Below are positions 8,459 to 17,903 of a DNA stretch of 64,000 nucleotides, piece after piece (the stretch's first letter is position 1; each line of letters opens with the position of its first letter). The stretch comes from Prochlorococcus sp. AG-418-I20 (lineage in GTDB: Bacteria > Cyanobacteriota > Cyanobacteriia > PCC-6307 > Cyanobiaceae): contig QCLZ01000004.1 in the NCBI GenBank assembly GCA_003214175.1, positions 1 through 64,000 of the forward strand, given 5' to 3'. The notes under the pieces were generated by a model. That model saw nothing but the letters and a program-made list of their open reading frames with translations. It searched no databases and was not told the origin of the DNA. The translations under genes were made by a program, and so were the position numbers.

Positions 8459-11368
8459 ATGACATCCACATTTGGGTCTGATTTGTTTATAGATAGGCAT
8501 CTTGGGTTGGGAGATAATGATGAAAGAATTATGCTGAACAAGCTAGGTTTTAATAATATTGATCAATTTATAAATCAAGTTATTCCTGAGGATATTCAGC
8601 TTAAAGATAAATTTTCAGAAATATTACCCCAAGGTTGTTCAGAAATTGAGGCTTTAAATGAATTAGAAGAGATTGCGAATAAAAATACTAAAATGAGATC
8701 ACTAATAGGCCTTGGTTATTATGACAATCACATGCCTAAAGTAATCAAAAGACATGTTCTTGAAAATCCAAGGTGGTACACGTCTTATACTCCCTATCAA
8801 GCAGAAATCGCACAAGGAAGATTAGAAGCTCTATTTAATTTTCAGACTATTGTTTGTGAACTAACAGGATTCCCTGTCGCCAATGCATCTTTGTTAGATG
8901 AAGGTACTTCTGCTGCAGAAGCTATGGCGATGAGTTTTTCCGCAAGAAAAAATAAATCTTCAAAAGTGTACTTAGTGGAATCAAATGTTTTTGATCATAC
9001 TTTTAATGTTCTGCAAACCAGAGCAAAACCTTTGGGAATATCCTTAAAACGCTTTACTCAAAGCAACCTTCCTAATCATGATGATGTTTTTGGAATGTTG
9101 TTGCAATTACCCGGTAAAAATGGGGAATTATATGATCCCACATTCTTAATATCCCAAGCACATAGATCAGAAATTATTGTTACAGCATGTATTGATCCAC
9201 TGGCACAAGTTTTGATTAAACCAATTTCTGAATTTGGTGTTGATGTAGCAGTGGGTAGTATGCAAAGATTTGGTGTTCCAATGGGTTTTGGTGGCCCCCA
9301 CGCAGCATATTTTGCTTGTAGCGAAAAATATAAAAGGCTGATACCCGGAAGAATTGTTGGGCAAACTCTATCTAAAAATGGAGAAAAGTCTCTAAGACTA
9401 GCATTGCAAACAAGAGAGCAACATATTAGAAGGGAAAAGGCCACTAGTAATATTTGTACTTCTCAATCTTTGTTAGCCATAATTTCTTCTTTTTATGCTA
9501 TTTATCATGGACCCTCTGGATTAACCCAAATTGCTAAGAGATTAGTGGAGTTGAGAATAAATTTAGAATCAAGTTTAGCTGCTTTAGGTTTTGATATTCC
9601 TGATGGGATTAGATTTGATAGTGTTGATGTTTATTCTGAGCACTCCCAGAAGATCCACAATGAAGCTTTAAAAAATGGCTATAACTTAAGAATTTTGCCG
9701 TTGGGATCAACTATTGAAAAGTCAACTGGCTTTGGGATCTCTTTAGATGAGCTTAGTAATGAAAAAGAAATCAAAGATATTTTGACTTTCATAGCAAACC
9801 TTATAGAAAAAGAAGAAGATTTAGAGCATATAAAATTTGATAAAGTATTTCATCTTGAAAGTTTAGCTTTGAGATCCAGTGCATGGATGCAGCAAGATAT
9901 ATTCACAAATTACCAAAGTGAAACTGAATTAATGAGATATATATTCCGACTTGCAGAAAAAGATTTTTCTTTAGTAGATGGGATGATGCCATTGGGAAGC
10001 TGTACCATGAAGTTAAATTCTGCAGCAGAGTTAAATCCAGTCTCTTGGGCTAATTTATCTTCGATTCATCCTTTTTCCCCACCAGATCAAACTAAAGGCT
10101 ACTCAAAAATCATATCTGACCTAGAAAAATGGATAAGTGATATTGTTGGTTTAAAATCAGTTTCTTTTCAACCAAATGCTGGCTCTCAAGGAGAGTTTGC
10201 AGGTTTATTGGCAATAAATTCTTATTTTGAATCAAAAGGTGAACTATTAAGAAAAAAATGTTTAATTCCTAAAAGTGCTCATGGAACAAATCCTGCTAGT
10301 GCAGTTATGGCAGGTTTTGATGTGTTAAGTGTTGAATGTGATGACGAAGGAAATATTGATTTTCAAGATTTGTCGATCAAAGTCAAGAAATTTGATAACC
10401 AAATAGGGGCTCTCATGTTGACTTATCCCTCTACTCATGGAGTTTTTGAATTACAAATCAGAAAGATATGTGATTTAATTCACTCTGTTGGAGGATTTGT
10501 CTATTTAGATGGAGCAAATTTGAACGCTCAGGTTGGATTATGCAAACCGGGGGATTATGGTGTTGATGTTTGTCATTTGAATTTACATAAAACATTCTGC
10601 ATTCCACATGGAGGTGGCGGTCCAGGAGTAGGTCCAGTTGCTGCATCAGAAATCTTAAGCCCATTTCTTCCTACGCATTCTTTAATGGATAATAATTTAT
10701 TTAATAGTTCCAATTACGTATCTTCTGCCAAGCATGGAAGTGCAAGTATTCTTCCAATAAGTTGGATGTACATAAAAATGGCTGGTCTTAGTGGTTTAAG
10801 GAAAGCAACTATGCATGCAATTTTATCTGCAAATTATATTGCGCATTCTTTAAAGCATAAATTCAAGATTCTTTATAAAGGAAAAAATAATTTTGTCGCA
10901 CATGAATGTATTTTAGATTTTAGAGATTTAAAATCCAAAACTGGTTTGAGTGTAAATGATTTAGCTAAACGATTAATAGATTATAGTTTTCATGCTCCAA
11001 CTATAAGTTGGCCTGTTCCAGAGACCATAATGATAGAGCCTACTGAAAGTGAAAGTTTGGTTGAATTGGATAGATTTTGCGAGGCTATGCTATTGATTGG
11101 AGAAGAAATCAGCGAAATAGAAAAAAATAGTGAATTAAAGAATAATAATGTAATAAGTAACGCTCCCCATACGCTGAAAGAATTAATTACTGATAATTGG
11201 TATTATCCTTATTCAAAAGAAAAAGCTTCTTTTCCTTATAAAACTCATACAAATATTAAGTTTTGGTCTTCAGTTTCTCGTATTAATAATGCATATGGTG
11301 ATCGCAATTTAATTTGTTCTTGTAATGTAAATCAGGGAGAAACTTTAGAAGAGAAAAAATGTGCTTAA
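8459..11368 (+). CDS. gcvP: Glycine dehydrogenase (decarboxylating), P protein
   Basis: PLP enzyme that decarboxylates glycine and passes the aminomethyl group to lipoyl-GcvH. The 969-residue single-chain form holds both homologous halves. The N-terminal half carries RHLGLGDNDERIMLNKLGF and YTPYQAEIAQGRLEALFNFQTIVCELTGFPVANASLLDEGTSAAEA. The C-terminal half carries DGMMPLGSCTMKLN, AHGTNPASAVMAGF and the PLP lysine K711 in CHLNLHKTFCIPHGGGGPG. The length and motifs are complete. It ends the gcvH-gcvP group; a small ORF follows 130 bases downstream. Several long antisense ORFs within it are frame shadows. Confidence 0.97.
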   Translation: MTSTFGSDLFIDRHLGLGDNDERIMLNKLGFNNIDQFINQVIPEDIQLKDKFSEILPQGCSEIEALNELEEIANKNTKMRSLIGLGYYDNHMPKVIKRHVLENPRWYTSYTPYQAEIAQGRLEALFNFQTIVCELTGFPVANASLLDEGTSAAEAMAMSFSARKNKSSKVYLVESNVFDHTFNVLQTRAKPLGISLKRFTQSNLPNHDDVFGMLLQLPGKNGELYDPTFLISQAHRSEIIVTACIDPLAQVLIKPISEFGVDVAVGSMQRFGVPMGFGGPHAAYFACSEKYKRLIPGRIVGQTLSKNGEKSLRLALQTREQHIRREKATSNICTSQSLLAIISSFYAIYHGPSGLTQIAKRLVELRINLESSLAALGFDIPDGIRFDSVDVYSEHSQKIHNEALKNGYNLRILPLGSTIEKSTGFGISLDELSNEKEIKDILTFIANLIEKEEDLEHIKFDKVFHLESLALRSSAWMQQDIFTNYQSETELMRYIFRLAEKDFSLVDGMMPLGSCTMKLNSAAELNPVSWANLSSIHPFSPPDQTKGYSKIISDLEKWISDIVGLKSVSFQPNAGSQGEFAGLLAINSYFESKGELLRKKCLIPKSAHGTNPASAVMAGFDVLSVECDDEGNIDFQDLSIKVKKFDNQIGALMLTYPSTHGVFELQIRKICDLIHSVGGFVYLDGANLNAQVGLCKPGDYGVDVCHLNLHKTFCIPHGGGGPGVGPVAASEILSPFLPTHSLMDNNLFNSSNYVSSAKHGSASILPISWMYIKMAGLSGLRKATMHAILSANYIAHSLKHKFKILYKGKNNFVAHECILDFRDLKSKTGLSVNDLAKRLIDYSFHAPTISWPVPETIMIEPTESESLVELDRFCEAMLLIGEEISEIEKNSELKNNNVISNAPHTLKELITDNWYYPYSKEKASFPYKTHTNIKFWSSVSRINNAYGDRNLICSCNVNQGETLEEKKCA

Positions 11369-11498
11369 AGGACTAGCATCTTTGCATTTACTTAGTTATT
11401 ATCAATGTGAATAAAAATTTAATATTTTCTTATAGAATTTTTTTAAATTTTTTTATTAAAATATTCAAGCATCAAATTTTTTTGGGGTATTTGAGGCT

Positions 11499-11747
11499 AT
11501 GACCAAAGATTTTAAATCTGGTAATGTAAAGCACCTGCCAGTAAAAAACGTCGACTTGCCAAATTTCGTCAATAATTTTTCTGGAGATAATTCAAATATT
11601 TGTTCCATTGAGGGAACAAATGTTATTAGGGTACCTTTTGGTAAAAAATTCTCAAAGAAAAAAAGGCCTGAGAAGAACCAAAACATTGCTACTTTAATAC
11701 TTCCTTTAAGTTCATATAGTAGTCCTACGCCTCCACACGTAGCTTAA
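11499..11747 (+). CDS. Small protein of unknown function (82 aa)
   Basis: Short basic protein with no membrane segment, signal peptide or recognisable domain. It has a Lys/Arg-rich patch (GKKFSKKKRPEKNQ, about residues 48-61) followed by a hydrophobic and proline-rich end (LILPLSSYSSPTPPHVA). The body reads as ordinary coding sequence and fills the space between gcvP and the convergent sqdX neatly, which supports a real gene. The opposite-strand ORF over the same bases has less plausible composition. Its stop codon lies in one arm of an inverted repeat shared with the end of sqdX. Function unknown. Confidence 0.65.
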   Translation: MTKDFKSGNVKHLPVKNVDLPNFVNNFSGDNSNICSIEGTNVIRVPFGKKFSKKKRPEKNQNIATLILPLSSYSSPTPPHVA

Positions 11748-11764
11748 TTTAGATTAAGTTTTTT
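11743..11764 (+). terminator. Probable weak terminator between the small ORF and sqdX
   Basis: CTTAAT (11743-11748), a TTAG loop, and ATTAAG (11753-11758) form a perfect 6-base stem that can extend by two pairs (one of them G-U). Six T residues follow (11759-11764). In the rightward direction this is the layout of an intrinsic terminator, though the stem is AT-rich. Both convergent stop codons (11745-11747 rightward, 11754-11756 leftward) lie inside the repeat. Confidence 0.45.
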
Positions 11765-12893
11765 CTATTTCTTTGAGAGTATCAGAATAGTAATTTTGAA
11801 GTTGTATCGTTGCTTGGTTCCAATCCCATTTTTCTGCTTCGTTCCGTGCTTCTTGCCTCATAACTTCTCTTTTATCTCCATTTTCTAGAATTTTTTTTGT
11901 CGCTTCAATTAAACTTTGTTCTCCATTATCTTTTTGATCAGGATCATATAAACAACCATTAATTCCATCACTAATTATATCTGGAATTCCCCCCTTGTTG
12001 GCTCCAATAACTGGACAACCTGCCGCCATTGCTTCAAGTAAGACTAACCCAAGGGTTTCTGTACTTGAGGGAAATAAAAATATATCTCCAGATGCATAGG
12101 CGCTAGCAAGTTCATTTCCAGATAAATATCCTATGAAATTTGTCTTAGTATTTTCGAAGATTTTTTCAAGCTGTTTTCTATATGGCCCGTCACCTACAAG
12201 TGCTAGGCATGCATCAGGAATACTTTCTAAGACCGGTTTAATTCTCTCAATTTGCTTTTCTGCTGATAATCTTCCTACATAAATCAATAAGTAATTAGCG
12301 TCTTTATATTTCCCAAATAATTTCTTTCTCATGGTCTCAGTTCTCAAATCTGGTCGGAAACTGTAAGTATCTACTCCTCTTTGCCATAGGGCAGTTCTTT
12401 GAATACCTTTATCTTTTAACTCATTTACCATAGCGGTGGAAGTACATAAATTTAATAAGGCTTGATTATGAGCTGCTTTTAATAATTCCCACAAAAGTGG
12501 CTCTAACATACCCATACCGTAATGTTCCAGATATTTTGGAAGATGAGTATGGTAGCTAGCAATTAAAGGAATATTATTAGTTTTCGCCAACCATATGCCA
12601 CCTAAGCCAAGTACGGCTGGATTAACAACGTGTATCAAATCTGGGTTAAATTTTTCTAACTTATCTGAGACCGCAGGGCCTGGCAAACCAAGCTTCAACT
12701 CTGGGTATAAGGGTAATGGCACGGCAGCAACTCCAACTACAGTTGCTCCCATATATGATTCTGGACACCCCTCTGGACAAAAAATTATAACTTCATCACC
12801 ATTTTTTATTAAAAATTCAATAGTTTTAGTCAGTCTTGTGACTATGCCGTCAACTTTAGGTAAAAAAGTTTCAGTAAACAAAGCAATTTTCAC
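11754..12893 (-). CDS. sqdX: Sulfoquinovosyltransferase SqdX (sulfolipid synthase)
   Basis: GT4-family transferase that moves sulfoquinovose from UDP-sulfoquinovose to diacylglycerol, the last step of thylakoid sulfolipid (SQDG) synthesis. The 379 residues show the GT4 N-terminal acceptor domain (MKIALFTETFLPKVDGIVTR, GLPGPAVSDKLEKFNPDLIHVVNP) and the C-terminal nucleotide-sugar domain with YVGRLSAEKQIERI and the E-x7-E motif in SSTETLGLVLLEAMAAGCPVIG. It sits 27 bases downstream of sqdB on the same strand, which strongly supports the assignment. Sulfolipid replaces phospholipid in oligotrophic picocyanobacteria and lowers phosphate demand. Confidence 0.94.
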   Translation of the reverse strand: MKIALFTETFLPKVDGIVTRLTKTIEFLIKNGDEVIIFCPEGCPESYMGATVVGVAAVPLPLYPELKLGLPGPAVSDKLEKFNPDLIHVVNPAVLGLGGIWLAKTNNIPLIASYHTHLPKYLEHYGMGMLEPLLWELLKAAHNQALLNLCTSTAMVNELKDKGIQRTALWQRGVDTYSFRPDLRTETMRKKLFGKYKDANYLLIYVGRLSAEKQIERIKPVLESIPDACLALVGDGPYRKQLEKIFENTKTNFIGYLSGNELASAYASGDIFLFPSSTETLGLVLLEAMAAGCPVIGANKGGIPDIISDGINGCLYDPDQKDNGEQSLIEATKKILENGDKREVMRQEARNEAEKWDWNQATIQLQNYYSDTLKEIEKT

Positions 12894-12920
12894 TTTCTTA
12901 AATTAATTATTTCAGGAATT

Positions 12921-14114
12921 TTAATTAGTCTTTATAGCCTCAGCTTGTTTTTTAGTCCAGGATGAAACACAAGGTATGCGCTTAAGATCACACCTATTGG
13001 AGTATTTTTTAGCAACTTCAACAACTTCTTCTAATAAGCCATTATCAAGAGTAGTTGGGTTTAAACCTAATTCTATAAAGCATTTATTATCAACAATTAG
13101 ATCATTTTCTACTGCTTCATTCCTTGGATTTGGTAAATAGTTGATATCAGCTCCTGTTAGAGACGCGACTTTTTTAGCAAGTTCTCCAACTTGATGACTC
13201 TCAGTCATTTGATTAAAGATTTTGACTCTCTCTCCAGATTTTGGAGGATTTTCAAGAGCAAGTTGTACACATTTTACAGAGTCTTTTATATGTATAAACG
13301 CTCTCGTTTGCCCTCCTGTCCCATGAACACTTAGTGGATACCCTATTGCAGCTTGCATTAGAAATCTGTTTAAAACAGTTCCATAATCTCCGTCATAGTC
13401 AAATCGGTTTGTCAATCTAGGATCTTTTAAAGTTGCTTCTGTATTCGTTCCCCAAACTATGCCTTGATGTAGATCCGTGATTCTTACAAGATCATTTTTG
13501 TTGTAGTAAAGAAATAATAATTGATCTAAAGTTTTAGTCATATGGTAAACACTACCTGGACTTGCAGGGTGTAATATTTCTTCTTCAAATCTGCTGCCAT
13601 CTGGTTGTGGAACTTCAACTTTTAGATAACCTTCTGGAATTGTTGCACCTCTATGTGATCCATATCCGTAGACTCCCATTGTTCCTAAATGAACAACATG
13701 AATATCTAAATTACTCTCTACTATTGCAGCAAGAAGGTTGTGGGTGCCATTAACATTATTATCTACTGTATATCTTTTAGTGAAACTCGATTTCATTGAG
13801 TAAGGCGCTGCTCTTTGCTCTGCAAAATGGATCACGGAGTCTGGTTTTTCATCAATGAGCAAATTGAGTAATTTTTGATATTGTTTAGAGATATCCATAT
13901 TAAGAAATCTCATAGGCTTGCCTCCAATCTCTTCCCATGCAGACAGTCGTTCTGTTATCGAAGCAATTGGAGTTAAAGATTCTACCTCTAGATCAATATC
14001 AATTTTTCTACGACTTAAATTGTCGACAATAATTACATCATGATTTTGTTCTGCTAAATTCACCGCACAAGGCCAACCGCAAAAACCATCTCCACCTAGA
14101 ACAATAACTTTCAC
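12921..14114 (-). CDS. sqdB: UDP-sulfoquinovose synthase SqdB
   Basis: Short-chain dehydrogenase/reductase-type enzyme that makes UDP-sulfoquinovose from UDP-glucose and sulfite using bound NAD. The 397-residue protein begins with the Rossmann motif GGDGFCGWPCAVNLA and has the active-site pair Y190-x3-K194 in SVYHMTKTLDQLL. Further SqdB features are FAEQRAAPYSM, LGTMGVYGYG and the segment GIVWGTNTEATLKDPRLTNRFDYDGDYGTVLNRF. It is followed by sqdX. Upstream lies a 171-base gap to the end of thiG that probably holds its promoter; I see no clear -10/-35 pair or riboswitch there. Confidence 0.97.
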   Translation of the reverse strand: MKVIVLGGDGFCGWPCAVNLAEQNHDVIIVDNLSRRKIDIDLEVESLTPIASITERLSAWEEIGGKPMRFLNMDISKQYQKLLNLLIDEKPDSVIHFAEQRAAPYSMKSSFTKRYTVDNNVNGTHNLLAAIVESNLDIHVVHLGTMGVYGYGSHRGATIPEGYLKVEVPQPDGSRFEEEILHPASPGSVYHMTKTLDQLLFLYYNKNDLVRITDLHQGIVWGTNTEATLKDPRLTNRFDYDGDYGTVLNRFLMQAAIGYPLSVHGTGGQTRAFIHIKDSVKCVQLALENPPKSGERVKIFNQMTESHQVGELAKKVASLTGADINYLPNPRNEAVENDLIVDNKCFIELGLNPTTLDNGLLEEVVEVAKKYSNRCDLKRIPCVSSWTKKQAEAIKTN

Positions 14115-14285
14115 TCAGAACTCCAGAATTAATAGATTCATAATATATTTATTAAATTACTACAGCGTGCTTCCAATTTGCGAAAAAACATTGTAAATAG
14201 TTTCAAATCTTTTTTCTTAATGGGAAAAATCCAATCAAATTTAAAAAAATTAAAGTCTCATTTAAAATCCTCTACTTTATGGAAC

Positions 14286-15080
14286 TTAGATAGATATATT
14301 TTCTTCTGGTGAACTTGATATTGCAAAGTTTTGTTTTTTAATTCTCCCTGCAAGAAAAGCTTGTCTTCCAGCTTTTACTCCATAATTAATTGCTTGAGCC
14401 ATTAGAGGTGGATTTTTAGCTAGTGCGATTGCACTATTTATCAAAACACCATCAGCTCCTAGTTCCATAGCTTGAGCAGCTTCACTCGGCGCCCCAATTC
14501 CTGCGTCGATTATTACCGGCACTTTCGCATTCTCAATAATTATTAATATATTTGAAAAATTTAACAAACCCTGTCCAGACCCAATTGGCGATCCTAATGG
14601 CATAACAGTTGAACAACCTACCTCTTCTAGTCTTTTTGCAAGAATGGGATCTGCACTGATATAGGGAAGTACAGCAAAACCTTTTTTTATTAAAACTTCA
14701 GCCGCTATTAAAGTTTCTATTGGATCTGGTAGTAAATATTTTTTGTCAGGAATTACTTCCAACTTGACAAAATTATTTTCTTCTTGACCAGATAATTTTG
14801 CAAGCTCTCTTCCCAAAATTGCTATTCTGATTGCTTCATCGGCATTTACACAACCCGCTGTATTAGGCAGCATCCAGTATTTTTTCCAGTTAATCTTTTC
14901 GAGTAAATTTTCTCCGGTTTGATTATTTTTAATTCTTCTAACAGCTACGGTTATAATTTCCGTTTCGGAATTTGACAAACTTTCTACCATATCTTTATTG
15001 GATTTATATTTTCCAGTACCTACCATTAATCTACTGGAAAACTGTTTTCCTCCAATCACTAAAGATGAACTATTTTCCAT
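14286..15080 (-). CDS. thiG: Thiazole synthase ThiG
   Basis: Builds the thiazole phosphate half of thiamin from 1-deoxy-D-xylulose 5-phosphate, dehydroglycine and the ThiS thiocarboxylate. The 264-residue TIM-barrel protein shows the start [19 protein letters not shown], the probable Schiff-base lysine in [16 protein letters not shown], and phosphate-binding motifs [12 protein letters not shown] and [31 protein letters not shown]. It starts two bases after the stop of the TPR gene upstream, an arrangement consistent with cotranscription. No TPP riboswitch is visible before it. Confidence 0.96.
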   Translation of the reverse strand: MENSSSLVIGGKQFSSRLMVGTGKYKSNKDMVESLSNSETEIITVAVRRIKNNQTGENLLEKINWKKYWMLPNTAGCVNADEAIRIAILGRELAKLSGQEENNFVKLEVIPDKKYLLPDPIETLIAAEVLIKKGFAVLPYISADPILAKRLEEVGCSTVMPLGSPIGSGQGLLNFSNILIIIENAKVPVIIDAGIGAPSEAAQAMELGADGVLINSAIALAKNPPLMAQAINYGVKAGRQAFLAGRIKKQNFAISSSPEENISI

Positions 15081-15082
15081 AT

Positions 15083-15640
15083 TTAAAATCCCTTATCTTT
15101 TATACCTTTATAGGGTTTGTAATTATTTCTTTTTTCTAATTCCTTACTTTTTTTAAGAGCCGTTTTGTTGCTTGGATCTATCATTAAAACTTTTTGATAG
15201 GTCGAATATGCTAAATCGTATTCTAATAATCGCTGTTGTGCAGAAGCTAAATTATTTAGGGCTATTGGATATTCTGGAAGTGATTTTATTGCTGAATTAT
15301 AGTATTTAATTGCTTTTTGAAATTCATTTTGAGCAGCATAAGTAAAACCTAAAGCATTGTTTATTATGGCTTTAGCTTCCTCAGGTTCATTTTCATAATT
15401 TTCAATCGCTTTTAAAAAGGTCTTAGTTGCTTCAGAATATAATCGTTTTTTTATCTGAATAGACCCAAATTCATATAATTCGGTAGCTTTAGTTAGAGAA
15501 TCTAAACCTTTCTGCTCAAATTTTACTAAATTTAATTCTTCGTTTCTCGTTTTTAGAAATTGTCTGAATACAAAAATAGAAATTATTATTAGTACTATAA
15601 AAAGAATTATTAAATAGGATTGGAAGGAAGATATTTCCAT
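15083..15640 (-). CDS. Membrane-anchored TPR protein, Ycf37-like (photosystem I assembly)
   Basis: 185 residues: one N-terminal membrane segment (about residues 9-27, [20 protein letters not shown]), then tetratricopeptide repeats in residues 65-175 with typical A..LG..Y....Y..A...Y..A spacing. Architecture, size and cyanobacterial context resemble Ycf37, a TPR protein involved in photosystem I assembly or stability. TPR sequences diverge fast, so the Ycf37 assignment is inference and the anchored-TPR description is direct. It lies between rplT (34 bases upstream) and thiG on the same strand. Confidence 0.75.
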   Translation of the reverse strand: MEISSFQSYLIILFIVLIIISIFVFRQFLKTRNEELNLVKFEQKGLDSLTKATELYEFGSIQIKKRLYSEATKTFLKAIENYENEPEEAKAIINNALGFTYAAQNEFQKAIKYYNSAIKSLPEYPIALNNLASAQQRLLEYDLAYSTYQKVLMIDPSNKTALKKSKELEKRNNYKPYKGIKDKGF

Positions 15641-15674
15641 TATTGAAAATTATTTTTTTAGATTATATTTTTAT

Positions 15675-16022
15675 CTAATCGCTCACGGAAGAAACTATTT
15701 TTTCAAAACACTTAGGATCATTTAAGGCTAATTGAGCAAGCATTTTTCTATTAATGATAACTTTGGAATTTTTCATGCCATTTATCAATTTGCTATAGTT
15801 TGTCCCATTTATTCTTGCTGCGGCGTTAATTCTAGAAATCCAAAGTCTTCTAAAATCTCTTTTTCTTCTCCTTCTATCCCTGTATGCATTACAAAGAGCT
15901 TTCATAACTCTTTGATTTGCAGTTCTGAAAAGATTTTTGTTTCCGCCTCTAAAACCTTTTGCAAGATTTAAGATTTTGTTTCTTCTTTTTCTGGCTATAT
16001 TGCCTCTTTTTACACGTGCCAT
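15675..16022 (-). CDS. rplT: 50S ribosomal protein L20
   Basis: Early-assembly 23S rRNA-binding protein of 115 residues. [51 protein letters not shown] and the C-terminal [13 protein letters not shown] are diagnostic. It follows rpmI by 28 bases as in the usual bacterial L35-L20 pair. infC, often the first gene of that operon, is about 30 kb away here, so any IF3-linked autoregulation through this leader must differ from the E. coli arrangement. Confidence 0.98.
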   Translation of the reverse strand: MARVKRGNIARKRRNKILNLAKGFRGGNKNLFRTANQRVMKALCNAYRDRRRRKRDFRRLWISRINAAARINGTNYSKLINGMKNSKVIINRKMLAQLALNDPKCFEKIVSSVSD

Positions 16023-16050
16023 GAATTTTTAAGGAAAATGGGTTAATTCT

Positions 16051-16248
16051 TTATGCGTATGGAATCATTAATTTTACATTATCGGCATCTCTTTCATCAA
16101 CTACTGCTTTTGTTGAAAGATGTCTTTTTAATTTTGAGCTTTTATGATCAAGTAAATGATTATGGAATGCTCTTCTTCTCATGAATTTACCCGTTGCCGT
16201 AGCTTTAAATCTTTTGGCAGCTGATTTACGAGTTTTTAGTTTAGACAT
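16051..16248 (-). CDS. rpmI: 50S ribosomal protein L35
   Basis: 65-residue basic ribosomal protein. [37 protein letters not shown] is a textbook L35 sequence. It is the first gene of the leftward rpmI-rplT-TPR-thiG group. The divergent gene to its right begins 90 bases away, and this gap must hold promoters for both directions. Confidence 0.98.
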   Translation of the reverse strand: MSKLKTRKSAAKRFKATATGKFMRRRAFHNHLLDHKSSKLKRHLSTKAVVDERDADNVKLMIPYA

Positions 16249-16338
16249 TTAAGTCAAATGTGTTTAATTAGGATAATCTAAACCTTTATAGGCATTGGTG
16301 CAAATTAAATTTTTAATTTATAAGGAAAGTTGCCACTT

Positions 16339-17877
16339 ATGAAACGTAAATTTGCTTTTTTAAATTTATTTTTAGGATGTGTTTCTCTTTTAACAATTCA
16401 TACCAAATTTACTCCTCATCTAGTTGCAGAAGACTTGATTAAGATTGATCTCGATTTAGAAATAAAAAAGGGATATTTTTTAATTGGTTTAAAGCAATAC
16501 CTTGGTGGAGATTATGATAGTTTTTCTATGAATCAGGAGATTACTTTTGTAACTGATAAAGGCTTGTTAAATTTATATTCTTCTAATGGGATTAAACACA
16601 AAGCAAAAAATATTACTATTCAATGGAGTGATATACCGACCAAAACTCCTAATACAATCCAAAGAATTGTTTTTGGTCCTTTTGCAAGTTTTGAATCAGC
16701 ACAAAAACAAGCAGAGATACTAAAAGAAAAAGGATTTGATGCTACCGTTGCTTACCCAAAAAACTGGGAGGTATGGATTCCATTTGAAGATGATCTGCCT
16801 GAGCTTGCATTAAAAAGTAAGATTTTCAGAAAAACAAAAGATAGTCAAATTACACCATCGCTTAAAAGCGATTCTTTTGTAAAGAAACTGGAAGGTCCCA
16901 TACATATTTATGCTGACGAGGAAATCACAATAAATGATGTTCAATTTGGTAAAAATTTTTATTTAATACAAGATTCATATGGGACTTGGACATTAATTCA
17001 AAAAATTAAGTTTGATGATTATTTGGCGGGTGTTTTGCCACATGAAATTGGACCGAGTGCTCCTCTAGAAGCACTTAAGGCACAAGCAGTAATTGCAAGA
17101 ACTTGGGGAATTTTCAATTCTGATAGATTTAATATGGATAGTTACCATTTATGTATAAGTACCCAATGCCAAGTGTATAAGCCTCCAAAAGTAAAAAATA
17201 AAAAAGTACAAAAAGCTATCGCAGCAACTTCAAATTTTATTCTCACATATGAAAATAAGCCAATAAATGCTTTTTATCATGGTTCTAATGGAGGTATATC
17301 TGCTACTGCTAGTGAATCTTGGCAAATGCAGGATTATCCTTATTTTATTTCGATTATAGATGGTTCTAAATCGTTGAATAAAATTTTTAAATTTCCAATT
17401 GCTGATGAATCTGAATTAAATCATCTTTTAGATTTTAATACTGAAGAGTTTTATGGCAGTAATCACTCACGTTTTCGCTGGAATAAGAAAGTTTCTAATC
17501 TTCACATTAAAGAAAAACTAGTTGAAAATAAACTCATAGATATTAATGATGATGTTTTAGATTTAAATGTTATTGAACGAGGTATAAGTGGCAGAGTAAC
17601 AAAATTGGAAATACATACTAACAAAGTTAATAAAACTATTCTTCTTGTAAAAGATGATATAAGGCGAATATTAAGTTTTATACCTAGTAATTTATTTACT
17701 ATTAATAAATTAAGTGATAATTTATGGCTTTTCAAAGGTGGAGGCTTCGGTCATGGTGTAGGTTTATCACAGTCAGGAGCTATTGAAATGGCAGAATTAG
17801 GATTCTCTTATGAACAAATATTGAATCATTATTATCGAAATGCAAAACTTCAAAAAATTGGGATATTTTCTCAATGA
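16339..17877 (+). CDS. SpoIID/LytB-family secreted protein with SPOR-like region
   Basis: Probable periplasmic, cell-wall-associated protein of 512 residues; SpoIID relatives are lytic transglycosylases acting on denuded glycan strands. The ATG at 16339 is chosen over the TTG at 16330 because AAGGAAAG lies at suitable spacing. An N-terminal hydrophobic segment (about 6-22) looks like a signal peptide or anchor. A SPOR-like stretch (VFGPFASFESAQKQAEILKEKGF) sits near residues 110-132. The SpoIID core includes FDDYLAGVLPHEIGPSAPLEALKAQAVIARTW, FYHGSNGGISATASESW and, near the C-terminus, GGGFGHGVGLSQSGAIEMA. The glycosyltransferase gene follows 26 bases later. The catalytic role is inferred from the family. 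Confidence 0.88.
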   Translation: MKRKFAFLNLFLGCVSLLTIHTKFTPHLVAEDLIKIDLDLEIKKGYFLIGLKQYLGGDYDSFSMNQEITFVTDKGLLNLYSSNGIKHKAKNITIQWSDIPTKTPNTIQRIVFGPFASFESAQKQAEILKEKGFDATVAYPKNWEVWIPFEDDLPELALKSKIFRKTKDSQITPSLKSDSFVKKLEGPIHIYADEEITINDVQFGKNFYLIQDSYGTWTLIQKIKFDDYLAGVLPHEIGPSAPLEALKAQAVIARTWGIFNSDRFNMDSYHLCISTQCQVYKPPKVKNKKVQKAIAATSNFILTYENKPINAFYHGSNGGISATASESWQMQDYPYFISIIDGSKSLNKIFKFPIADESELNHLLDFNTEEFYGSNHSRFRWNKKVSNLHIKEKLVENKLIDINDDVLDLNVIERGISGRVTKLEIHTNKVNKTILLVKDDIRRILSFIPSNLFTINKLSDNLWLFKGGGFGHGVGLSQSGAIEMAELGFSYEQILNHYYRNAKLQKIGIFSQ

Positions 17878-17903
17878 AGGGTCAATAGTTATAAATTTAC
17901 TTT

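Noticed and set aside
9076-9444. Long antisense ORFs inside gcvP
   Set aside because: They lie wholly within a clearly coding gene, have Cys/His-rich composition typical of complement frames and no start signals.
14220-14312. 30-codon rightward ORF in the thiG-sqdB gap (MGKIQSNLKKLKSHLK...)
   Set aside because: Short, runs antisense into the end of thiG, no ribosome-binding site; chance ORF is more likely.
16302-16319. 18-base A/T-only inverted repeat (AAATTAAA-TT-TTTAATTT) before the SpoIID-like gene
   Set aside because: Perfect but purely A/T in very AT-rich DNA; expected often by chance, so not listed as an operator.
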